Source: an uncultured Pirellula sp. (GTDB taxonomy: Bacteria; Planctomycetota; Planctomycetia; Pirellulales; Pirellulaceae). From it: a DNA stretch of 6,029 nucleotides. Position 1 is the first letter of the stretch. Every line of letters begins with the position of its first letter. Of this stretch, positions 1 through 6,029 are shown one piece after another. Made by a program: the position numbers and the translations under genes. The stretch lies in NCBI GenBank assembly GCA_903892365.1, contig CAITIF010000959.1, forward strand, positions 1 through 6,029. Direction: 5' to 3'. Under the pieces are notes generated by a model. It was not told the DNA's origin. It searched no databases and was given only the letters and a program-made list of their open reading frames with translations.

Positions 1-5
1 GCCCC

Positions 6-521
6 TCAAACATCGCGCCCAGAAACGATCCCGGCTTGAAGCACCGCCGGAAGGCGACGAACTCGCCCCGTTCGATCGACGCACGCGATCACGCTTTGAC
101 CTGTAACAACAAGAGCTTCGGTATCTTGAGAACCACCCTGCTTGATCTCGGCTGAGACTGTTGCAACCGAACGGACCAAACGATATGCATGTTCGATCCT
201 TGCGCCATGGCAATGGTGTAGCGTTGTCTCCAACCGAAGATCGTCGTCGAACTCTGCGGGCAAATGAAACTCAATTTGCATCGACTTCACAACCAGCATC
301 AAGCCAGTGGCTTCCAATTCCTTATACGAGATGCCGCAAGAACGAAGCATCTCCACCCGCCCGCGTTCGAAGTAGTTCAGATACTGCGAGTTGTGGACGC
401 GTCCCTGCCCATCGGTCTCGTGATATCGCACTCGCACTTCGATCGAATGCGTTCTTGCGAGCGACACACTTGGGCCGCCTGTGAAAGTGGGATCGCTAGT
501 CAATGTAGTTCCTTTTTTCAT
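6..521 (-). CDS. Acyl-CoA thioesterase, hotdog fold (4HBT/YbgC/FadM-like)
   Basis: Predicted cytoplasmic thioesterase that hydrolyses an acyl-CoA (or acyl-ACP) thioester; the substrate cannot be read from the sequence. Counting from the longest possible start (ATG at 560), the hallmark is VRYHETDGQGRVHNSQY at residues 44-60, followed by LNYFERGRVEML. This is the 4HBT-family pattern Y-x-x-T-D-x-x-G-x-V-x-N-x-x-Y-x-x-YFE-x-R, in which Asp50 is the catalytic acid. The position that is His in E. coli YbgC is Asn57 here, as in FadM-like members. The later part (MQIEFHLPAEFDDDLRLET) fits the second half of the fold. Three starts are possible: ATG 560, which overlaps the upstream gene's stop by 11 bases; ATG 521, followed by two Lys codons; and GTG 467, which gives the usual family length of about 150 residues. 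ATG 521 was chosen as a compromise. The Ser/Thr/Gly-rich N-terminus before about residue 40 lies outside the fold. The gene follows the nuclease-like gene on the same transcript. Confidence 0.88.
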   Translation of the reverse strand: MKKGTTLTSDPTFTGGPSVSLARTHSIEVRVRYHETDGQGRVHNSQYLNYFERGRVEMLRSCGISYKELEATGLMLVVKSMQIEFHLPAEFDDDLRLETTLHHCHGARIEHAYRLVRSVATVSAEIKQGGSQDTEALVVTGQSVIACVDRTGRVRRLPAVLQAGIVSGRDV

Positions 522-549
522 CTTGCCCGACACACTGCCCAGCGAAAAT

Positions 550-1278
550 CTATGCTGCATCCGTACCCAACGCTTTGGAACGGGCTGATGTTTTACGCTT
601 TTTGGATCTCTTGGGGGCTACTTGGTAAACGATCGAGTTGCCTCGCTTGCCTACCGGCTTGGTGGCGTTGCATTTACAAAGTGTGTAAGCGATTTGTTGT
701 GCAAACCAACGCGGTTGCCCAATCGCCTCCGATAACTCCAATGTATCAAACTGCTTGGGCAGCTGGGGGGCCCCTAACAGCAACCAAAGATCATCGATGC
801 TGTTTAGGATGGTTGCATCGTGAACTTTCGCAAGATGTTGATCTAAAACTTGATACTGCTTTCGTTTCCAGCGTTTGTTGACGCGATCGATTCGACGTTC
901 GACACAATCCACAGCAAGAACTTCGAGGATCAATCTTGGGTGAGGAAAAACCTGGGTGAAATGAATCAGCTCGCGAAAAATGTCCAAAGGCTTCAGCTTT
1001 TTAGGACTTCTACGCCGCCGAAGAAGACTGCCCCCATCGCGATCATACGTTTCAATCCACTTGTTGCCGATGCTGGGTTTGATGATTCGCAGCTGATGTC
1101 CGTTCGCCAAAAGCTGCAATGATTTCTTTCGAATCGACCCAAGGCCCGAGTGCTGGATTTCCACCAAGGCTCCTGTTGCATCGATCGCATCAATTCGATA
1201 TCCATCCACAGTCACTTCGACCGATTGGCTGTTAGCCGCAAAATAGTGCTTTAGTTCTCGATGCAAAGAAGTTTCCAT
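550..1278 (-). CDS. Predicted PD-(D/E)XK-like nuclease domain plus winged helix, planctomycete-type protein of unknown function
   Basis: No characterised function is known to me. I recognise the type from planctomycete genomes, where proteins begin M-x-T-S-L-H-R-x-L-K and end in a winged helix; from memory it may be catalogued as DUF8091, which is unverified. Residues are numbered from ATG 1278 (242 aa). Residues 4-14 form a helix with Glu8, then strands VEVTV, YRIDAI (Asp30) and LVEIQ (Glu40, Gln42), a basic helix (GLGSIRKKSLQLL) and a strand (QLRIIKP). This is the alpha-beta-beta-beta-alpha-beta order of PD-(D/E)XK nucleases, with a D...ExQ active-site variant like that of CoiA. Residues 175-222 (FDTLELSEAI, then PRWFAQQIAYTLCKCN, then VGKRGNSIVYQV) look like a winged helix with a wing. 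The tail is strongly basic (KRSKKRK). A GTG at 1353 would add 25 residues, but it would overlap the longest form of the divergent gene and lacks family support. Nuclease activity is an inference from fold and motif only. Confidence 0.8.
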   Translation of the reverse strand: METSLHRELKHYFAANSQSVEVTVDGYRIDAIDATGALVEIQHSGLGSIRKKSLQLLANGHQLRIIKPSIGNKWIETYDRDGGSLLRRRRSPKKLKPLDIFRELIHFTQVFPHPRLILEVLAVDCVERRIDRVNKRWKRKQYQVLDQHLAKVHDATILNSIDDLWLLLGAPQLPKQFDTLELSEAIGQPRWFAQQIAYTLCKCNATKPVGKRGNSIVYQVAPKRSKKRKTSARSKALGTDAA

Positions 1279-1401
1279 CGCGCGATCATAGCGAATGGGT
1301 TTGCATTCAAACAAGTCTGAAATTCTAGGAATGAAATGCCGTTTGATGTACACTTAGAAGATGAGGCCCCCATCCCCCCACCTCCTAACGCCCCGCCAAT
1401 C
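1279..1401. promoter_or_regulatory. Divergent intergenic region between the nuclease-like gene and the DUF1501 gene
   Basis: This is the only control region visible for both operons, which run outward from it. It holds the minus-strand promoter candidate at 1285-1314. For the plus-strand operon no convincing promoter was found. An AGGA at 1327-1330 lies 5 bases before ATG 1336 and could serve as a ribosome binding site if DUF1501 uses that earlier start. The stretch 1365-1400 is C-rich. Confidence 0.5.
1285..1314 (-). promoter_or_regulatory. Candidate sigma70-type promoter giving a leaderless start for the nuclease-like gene
   Basis: Reading the minus strand, TTGTTT (1314-1309) is followed after 18 bases by TATGAT (1290-1285), a 5 of 6 match to TATAAT. 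Six bases later comes the ATG at 1278-1276. Transcription would therefore begin at or next to the start codon, giving a leaderless or nearly leaderless mRNA. This agrees with the absence of a Shine-Dalgarno sequence there. The -35 element is only a 3 of 6 match, so the call is tentative. Confidence 0.35.
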
Positions 1402-2841
1402 ATGAATATCTCTCAGTTGCTCTCCAATTGCTCTCTCGGACGCCGCGAAGTTCTATCCAAATTCGGTATAGGATTCGGAGCACTCGCTTTGCACGAACTG
1501 CTAAAAGATTCGGCGGCAGGTGGAGAAATTGACCAAGCCAATCCCTTGGCTCCGAAAGCTCCCCATTTCGCAGCCAAAGCGAAACGAGTCATTCACATTT
1601 TTGCGAACGGAGGGCCAAGCCATGTCGACACCTTCGACAATAAGCCTTCCCTCACGAAGTATGCTGGCCAGCCGATTCCCGGCGAAACGCCTCGAACGGA
1701 ACGGCCTACCGGAACTCTGTACGCTTCCCCATTCAAATTTGAACGATACGGACAATCTGGTCTAGAAATCAGCGAACTGTTTTCCAAGACGGCACAACAT
1801 GCTGACGACCTGTGTGTCATCCGCTCCATGCATGCCAATGTGCCAAACCATGAACCTTCGCTTCTCTTGATGAACACGGGCGAAGCACGTCAGATCCGCC
1901 CAAGCATGGGATCGTGGATGACTTACGGGCTCGGTACGGAAAATCAAAATTTGCCCGCCTTTATCGCCATGTGCCCAGGTGGCTACCCCATCCAAGAGTC
2001 ACAGAACTGGCAATCTGGCTTCCTGCCCGGCATTTATCAAGGAACCTACATCGATACCGTCCATGAAACCATCGACAAATTAATCGAGCATATCGTCAAT
2101 AGCCGTCTATCTCGAGAACAACAGCGTCAGCAGCTTGATCTGATTCAGTCTTTCAATAACGAACATCGAGTCGAACGCCCCGGCGATGCCTTGATCGACG
2201 CAAGAATCCAATCGTTCGAGCTCGCATATCGAATGCAAGGCGAAGCTGCTGAGATTTTCGATGTCAAACAGGAACCTCAACACATTTTGGATATGTATGG
2301 GCCCGGTGTGCAAGCTCGCCAACTTTTGATCGCCCGCCGCTTGTTGGAACATGGAGTCCGCTACATCCAGGTTTGGCACGGAGCCGGTCAGCCTTGGGAT
2401 AGCCATGACCACATTGAAAAGGAACATCGACGGCTCGCTGGGGAATGTGATCAAGGCATCGCTGCCCTGCTAACCGATTTGAAGCAACGGGACATGCTAA
2501 AAGACACGCTTGTCATTTGGGGCGGCGAGTTTGGTCGAACGCCGACTGTCGAACTTCCCAAAGAGGGTTCCAACGCAGGCACCATCTCCGGTCGCGACCA
2601 TAACCACTACGGCTTCACCACCTGGCTCGCAGGCGGAGGTGTCAAAGGTGGTATGGCCTACGGCGCTACTGATGAATTTGGTTTTAAGGCGGTCGAGAAT
2701 CGAATGCATGTTCATGATTTACATGCCTCCATCTTGCATCTGATGGGATTCGACCACGAAAAATTAACCTACCGATGGGCAGGTCGCGACTTTCGATTAA
2801 CGGACGTACACGGAAGGGTGATTCATGATCTGTTTGCCTAA
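1402..2841 (+). CDS. DUF1501 family protein with Tat-type signal (alkaline phosphatase/sulfatase-like fold)
   Basis: Exported protein of the DUF1501 family, very abundant in planctomycetes and grouped with the alkaline phosphatase/sulfatase superfamily; no reaction is established for it. Residues are numbered from ATG 1402 (479 aa, the usual length). GRREVL (13-18) and the following hydrophobic FGIGFGALAL form a twin-arginine signal, so the product is probably exported folded. Family motifs follow in order: GGPSHVDTFD (70-79), WDSH (332-335), GGEFGRTP (374-381), GRDHN (397-401), AGGGVKGG then GATDE (421-425), DLHASILHLMG (439-449) and GRDFRLTDVHG. The Asp and His residues in these motifs are likely metal ligands by analogy with the superfamily. 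An earlier ATG at 1336 adds 22 residues rich in acid and proline. It has an AGGA 5 bases upstream, but it would put an acidic stretch ahead of the Tat motif, so 1402 is preferred, with doubt. The exporter gene follows after 6 bases. The DUF1549/DUF1553 cytochrome gene that often accompanies this family is not in the window. Confidence 0.95.
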   Translation: MNISQLLSNCSLGRREVLSKFGIGFGALALHELLKDSAAGGEIDQANPLAPKAPHFAAKAKRVIHIFANGGPSHVDTFDNKPSLTKYAGQPIPGETPRTERPTGTLYASPFKFERYGQSGLEISELFSKTAQHADDLCVIRSMHANVPNHEPSLLLMNTGEARQIRPSMGSWMTYGLGTENQNLPAFIAMCPGGYPIQESQNWQSGFLPGIYQGTYIDTVHETIDKLIEHIVNSRLSREQQRQQLDLIQSFNNEHRVERPGDALIDARIQSFELAYRMQGEAAEIFDVKQEPQHILDMYGPGVQARQLLIARRLLEHGVRYIQVWHGAGQPWDSHDHIEKEHRRLAGECDQGIAALLTDLKQRDMLKDTLVIWGGEFGRTPTVELPKEGSNAGTISGRDHNHYGFTTWLAGGGVKGGMAYGATDEFGFKAVENRMHVHDLHASILHLMGFDHEKLTYRWAGRDFRLTDVHGRVIHDLFA

Positions 2842-2847
2842 GCGACC

Positions 2848-5100
2848 TTGCTGTTGAATACCCTTCGACGCATTCAACTATTGTCTCGGTTTGTGCTCCT
2901 GGCAACTGCGCTGCTGATCCCGTTTGGAATATGGGCAGTGTTCCATTTGCCTATAGGATCCGCTGGTGTTCATGATTGGCTTCCTGAAGGAAAGCCAGAA
3001 CGAATACGATACGAAAAGTTTGTAGCCGACTTTGGAAATGATCAAGTCGTACTTATTTCCTGGGACGATTGCCAACTCGAAGACCCCAGACTGACGGAAT
3101 TCCAAACACAGCTTCAGTCCAGCCCTGAATTCAAATCCCATTTCAGCGTGCTCGAGTCGACGGATCAGCTCATGGCGAGCCTGACCGCCGCGCCGCTGCA
3201 ACTGAGTCTTGCAGTCGCGAAAGCTCGTCTGAACGGAGTTATGCTCGGAAAGGATGGTACATCTGCAGTCTTGGCTCGGGTTTCTGATCAAGGAGTCGCC
3301 GATCAGAATCGAACAATCGAATTGATTCGACTCGCAGCAGACCACACCGATGGACTTGGCAGATCTAACTTGAGACTTGCAGGGACAGTTTACGAAGCGT
3401 TCGCTGTTGACGAAGCTGCAGAGAACAGTCTGAAAAAGTTGGTTTTGCCCTCAAGCTTTCTGGGCTTGTTAGTTTCCTGGTTTTGTTTGAAGCAATTGAA
3501 GCGGGCCGTGATCGTTTTGGTTATCGCTGGGGTAGGTCAGCTTTTGTCTGTTGCCTTGGTTTATTATTCTGGCCATCGGTTCAGCGCCGTGTTGATCGTA
3601 CTACCCACCCTTGTCTTTATGTTGACGCTTTCAGGTGCCGTTCACTTGATGAACTACCATGCAGAGTGTCTGAAACAAGGACTTGATTTCGCGGGCGAAA
3701 GAGCGATGCTCATGGGTTGGAAACCATGTGCCCTTTCTTCCGTGACCACCATGCTGGGAATGGGATCTTTGTGCACTAGCCAGCTTGCACCCGTCCGGCA
3801 ATTTGGGATCTTTTCCGCGATCGGACTTGGAATCGCAACCGTGGTCCTTCTACTAGGATTTCCAGCGTTAGTGAACCAGTTTTGTTCCGCGTTCCAAACC
3901 CCACTCAAAACAAAAGACCTTCGTCCTCTGGCTGGCCAAGACTCCAAACGGAGCCGTAACTTTTTGATCGGCTATTCGAATTGGCTTTTCGACCAATCCA
4001 GCCGCATTTCCTTTGTGGGTATCGCGTTGCTGGTGCTGACATGCGGTGGATTGTACTACTTGGACGCATCCACCAAGTTTACGGACATGTTTCCTGATAA
4101 CAGCAAAACAAACCGAGACATGGTTTGGATGGAAGAACACATTGGACCGATTGCCACGGTTGAAGTTCTTGTTCGATTTTCACCGGAAAGCCAAGCAAAC
4201 GCTTTGGATCGAGCTGGATGGATCGTAAAAATATCCGACGCTATCAAGCTGCAGGGCGATGTGGGCGGAGTCCTTTCGGCTGCAACTTTCTTGCCCGTGT
4301 GGTCAGAAACCGGCTCGGTTCGGGCCACAGCAAAACGGGCCCTCATTCGTAAAGGGATTGAAGAATCGATTCCAAAACTTCGACAACAAGGGATGGTCGC
4401 TTCCTCCGAAGGCGGCGAGGTTTGGCGCATTTTGGCAAAGGTCTCAGCTACTTCTCAAGCGGACTATGCAGCGTTAACTCGGTCGGTCGCAACCGCAACC
4501 TATCAAACCCTCCAAAACAGTCCGCCTTCCCACAACGTCTCTGTCGAATTCACAGGACTATCTCCTGTCATGCACGAAACACAGGTCGCCGTTCTCTCTG
4601 ACCTGGGCTACAGTTTTCTCACCGCCTTTTTACTGATCACACCCATCATGATGTTGATTGCAAAAAGTTTCGCCGGTGGTTTGCTGCTGATGATTCCAAA
4701 CGTGCTACCAGTGACAATCGCGTTCGGTTGCATGGGCATATTTGGATTGGATTTAGATATCGCCGGAATCCTAACTGCCAGTATCGCATTAGGAATCGCG
4801 GTCGATGACACCTTGCATTTCGTCTGCTGGTACGTGGACGAACTGAACATAGCCAATTCTAGGGGAGAGGCCGTAACGTTCACGCTCGACAAATGCGGCG
4901 GAGCCATGATTCAAACAACGCTGATTAGCTGTTGTTCCATGGGACCGTTTTTGTTGGCAGAATTCCTGCCAACCCAACAGTTCGCAAAGTTGATGATTGT
5001 CATGTTAAGCGGCGCCATCGTTGGCGATTTGGTCCTTTTGCCTGCACTGCTTCTATGCCCACTGGGTCTTGTGCTAAAGCCTTCTAAAGAACGCAAATGA
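2848..5100 (+). CDS. MMPL/RND-family transporter (HAE3-like), 12 TM segments
   Basis: Inner-membrane exporter of the RND superfamily, MMPL type. Such proteins use the proton gradient to move lipids or other hydrophobic molecules outward; the substrate here is unknown. Its 750 residues show the duplicated RND plan. TM1 is at about 13-33, a periplasmic loop at 34-196, and TM2-6 at about 197-214, 219-240, 245-267, 296-311 and 319-342. TM7 is at about 387-405, a second loop at 406-585, and TM8-12 at about 586-605, 608-628, 635-657, 686-705 and 711-738. The signature LGIAVDDTLHF (648-658) lies in TM10, with Asp653 and Asp654 as the likely proton-relay residues. The matching stretch of TM4 (LTLSGAVHLMNY) has no acidic residue. 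The start is TTG at 2848. No in-frame ATG precedes TM1, and the only upstream in-frame stop is that of DUF1501, 6 bases earlier. Close spacing implies one transcript and probably translational coupling. A TTG at 2854 is an alternative start. Confidence 0.93.
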   Translation: MLLNTLRRIQLLSRFVLLATALLIPFGIWAVFHLPIGSAGVHDWLPEGKPERIRYEKFVADFGNDQVVLISWDDCQLEDPRLTEFQTQLQSSPEFKSHFSVLESTDQLMASLTAAPLQLSLAVAKARLNGVMLGKDGTSAVLARVSDQGVADQNRTIELIRLAADHTDGLGRSNLRLAGTVYEAFAVDEAAENSLKKLVLPSSFLGLLVSWFCLKQLKRAVIVLVIAGVGQLLSVALVYYSGHRFSAVLIVLPTLVFMLTLSGAVHLMNYHAECLKQGLDFAGERAMLMGWKPCALSSVTTMLGMGSLCTSQLAPVRQFGIFSAIGLGIATVVLLLGFPALVNQFCSAFQTPLKTKDLRPLAGQDSKRSRNFLIGYSNWLFDQSSRISFVGIALLVLTCGGLYYLDASTKFTDMFPDNSKTNRDMVWMEEHIGPIATVEVLVRFSPESQANALDRAGWIVKISDAIKLQGDVGGVLSAATFLPVWSETGSVRATAKRALIRKGIEESIPKLRQQGMVASSEGGEVWRILAKVSATSQADYAALTRSVATATYQTLQNSPPSHNVSVEFTGLSPVMHETQVAVLSDLGYSFLTAFLLITPIMMLIAKSFAGGLLLMIPNVLPVTIAFGCMGIFGLDLDIAGILTASIALGIAVDDTLHFVCWYVDELNIANSRGEAVTFTLDKCGGAMIQTTLISCCSMGPFLLAEFLPTQQFAKLMIVMLSGAIVGDLVLLPALLLCPLGLVLKPSKERK

Positions 5101-5253
5101 AATAGACCGGGTTCGTTTGACCCCTCTGCAAAGCCCGTGGCAGTGTCCACGATGCTTGTCCATGATGAGTGCAGCAGTAGCATAAACAAAGTTAACCGGC
5201 AAAGTGCCTGATGAAACCTGGTTCAAGCCTATTTTCTCATCTCAAACCAATAA
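5101..5253. other. Convergent intergenic region, no clear terminator
   Basis: This lies between the stop of the exporter gene and the stop of the opposing Gly/Met-rich gene. Only weak inverted repeats are visible: CGTGG/CCACG with a 6-base loop (5136-5151), GGGT/ACCC with a 7-base loop (5109-5123) and GGCA/TGCC with a 3-base loop (5198-5208). None is followed by a run of T on either strand, so I do not call a rho-independent terminator. No gene or RNA was recognised here. Confidence 0.6.
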
Positions 5254-6029
5254 TTACTCGTTCGATATTCCACCGCCGCTTGAGCCCATACCAGAACCCA
5301 TTCCTGGACCAGCGCCCATGCCTGGGCCAGCACCCATACCGGGTCCTGCACCTGAACCCATACCTGGCCCCGCTCCCCCACCGCCACCGAATTCTGATTT
5401 CAAGCCACCGCCAAGTGGACCGACGGCTGGCGAATCAGGTGCGAAATGCATGTTGTAGGAAGTGAAGTCATCGAACTCTCTGGCGACAAGCAATTGCCCC
5501 GATGAGGGGTCGTAGCCCACCAATTCCGAACCGGTCTTGATAGGATCCTTGGCCGTCGCAACCTTCAATGCATTTTGACCAGTAATGTTGACGATAGTGA
5601 CCATGGATTTCGGCTTGAAGTCTTTGTAAGCCTTGATCGACTTCCCGGCTGGGCTGATGATTTCGAAAGGAACTTCCTTTCCTCGTTCCCTCCGAACCGT
5701 TCCAAACACCATACCTCGTTCGACGCCCCTCTCAGCAGGGCTTGCATGGGGAACGTACACGCTCAATGTTGGGTCATACTCTCCTACTATGCAATCGGTT
5801 TTTTCCGACGCAAAGAACAATTCTGGGCGAACAACCGAAATGGGCTCGCTAGCCGCAGACCAATCGGATTCACGTTTGCTAACACGACCTGCCGCGACTG
5901 TGGCTTTACCACCCGCAGCCTCAGCATTCCCGTTTCCTTCTGGTTTCTTGCCTTCGTTTGCAATCAATGCCTGAACTCGGGCTAGCGTGGCAGGCTTCAA
6001 CGTGTTGGACTTGGGCTGAGCTAATTTCA
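5254..6029 (-). CDS. Hypothetical protein with Gly/Met/Pro repeat tail, 5' end at window edge
   Basis: Not recognised as any known family. The first in-frame ATG in the window is at 6000 (248 aa), but the frame is still open upstream through KLAQPKSNT to an edge codon ending in TG. The true start may therefore be that edge codon or lie outside, and the gene is listed as partial. Residues are numbered from the ATG at 6000. Residues 1-50 are Ala/Gly/Lys-rich and probably flexible, with no signal peptide. Residues 55-190 have alternating hydrophobic residues (SVYVPHAS, MVFGTV, SMVTIVNITG, QLLVAREFDDF) that suggest a compact, mainly beta domain. Residues 196-244 form a low-complexity tail built on G-P-G-M-G-A/S units. 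The tail recalls the Gly-Gly-Met end of GroEL in composition only. It is convergent with the exporter gene, and its promoter lies outside the window. Coding on this strand is favoured because the product has a mixed, folded-looking centre, whereas the opposite strand gives only a proline-rich shadow. Confidence 0.75.
   Translation of the reverse strand, partial: KLAQPKSNTLKPATLARVQALIANEGKKPEGNGNAEAAGGKATVAAGRVSKRESDWSAASEPISVVRPELFFASEKTDCIVGEYDPTLSVYVPHASPAERGVERGMVFGTVRRERGKEVPFEIISPAGKSIKAYKDFKPKSMVTIVNITGQNALKVATAKDPIKTGSELVGYDPSSGQLLVAREFDDFTSYNMHFAPDSPAVGPLGGGLKSEFGGGGGAGPGMGSGAGPGMGAGPGMGAGPGMGSGMGSSGGGISNE
5285..5374 (-). repeat. 18-base tandem repeat coding for Gly-Pro-Gly-Met-Gly units
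   Basis: On the plus strand, four copies of CCCATNCCNGGNCCNGCN lie at 5297-5314, 5315-5332, 5333-5350 and 5357-5374, with a 6-base insert at 5351-5356 and a shorter partial copy at 5285-5296. Copies differ mostly at third codon positions of the minus-strand frame, so the amino-acid repeat is kept while the DNA has drifted. The unit length is a multiple of three, so copy-number change would keep the frame. Confidence 0.8.

Noticed and set aside
264..881. Plus-strand open frame of 205 codons opposite the thioesterase and nuclease-like genes
   Set aside because: It straddles two minus-strand genes with clear family motifs, and its own product is Cys/Trp/His-rich with no recognisable domain, typical of antisense shadow.
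1301..1329. Plus-strand TTGCAT, 17 bases, TCTAGG as a promoter for the DUF1501 operon
   Set aside because: The spacing is right, but the -10 element matches only 3 of 6 and lacks the final T; not better than chance.
1331..1357. Eight-codon upstream frame (MKCRLMYT) before the DUF1501 gene
   Set aside because: Too short to judge. The AGGA touches its ATG with no spacing, and no regulatory peptide pattern is visible.
5109..5151. Hairpins that might terminate the exporter operon
   Set aside because: Stems are only 4-5 base pairs with no T run on either strand.
5215..5230. GGTTCAAGCC resembling a tRNA T-arm
   Set aside because: No matching acceptor, D-arm or anticodon arm can be folded around it.
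5285..5374. Tandem repeats considered as a CRISPR array
   Set aside because: Units are 18 bases, directly adjacent without spacers, in frame and coding.
5204..5458. Plus-strand proline-rich reading frame (Pro-Gly-Pro-Ala-Pro repeats, 84 aa)
   Set aside because: It is the reverse strand of the Gly/Met repeat tail. It has no folded part, and the minus-strand frame is longer with more normal composition.

Overview
The window looks like bacterial chromosome from a planctomycete, probably of the Pirellulaceae/Rhodopirellula type. The evidence is a Tat-signal DUF1501 protein with all the usual motifs, an MMPL/RND exporter in the same operon, a nuclease-like/winged-helix protein of a type I know only from planctomycetes, and a general lack of Shine-Dalgarno sequences. 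G+C is about one half by eye. This assignment rests on recognising families from memory, not on a database search.

Layout. Positions 6-1278 (minus strand) hold a two-gene unit. The upstream gene (stop at 550) encodes a predicted PD-(D/E)XK-like nuclease fold joined to a C-terminal winged helix. Its 3' end meets or overlaps a hotdog-fold acyl-CoA thioesterase gene (stop at 6). A candidate promoter at 1285-1314 would start transcription essentially at the ATG at 1278, so that gene may be leaderless. Positions 1279-1401 form a divergent control region. Positions 1402-5100 (plus strand) hold a tight two-gene operon: a Tat-exported DUF1501 protein, then, after 6 bases and in the same reading frame, a 750-residue 12-TM MMPL/RND-family exporter that probably starts at TTG. 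Positions 5101-5253 are a short convergent intergenic region with only weak hairpins. From 5254 to the right edge (minus strand) lies a Gly/Met-repeat-tailed protein of unknown function, whose reading frame is still open at the window edge.

How the genes may work together. DUF1501 and the RND exporter are almost certainly co-transcribed and both act in the envelope or periplasm, which suggests a shared export or cell-surface job; the substrate cannot be read from the sequence. The nuclease-like protein and the thioesterase are cytoplasmic and share a transcript but have no obvious common pathway. No RNA genes, insertion sequences, CRISPR arrays or attachment sites were seen. The least-described items are the nuclease/winged-helix protein and the Gly/Met-tailed protein.
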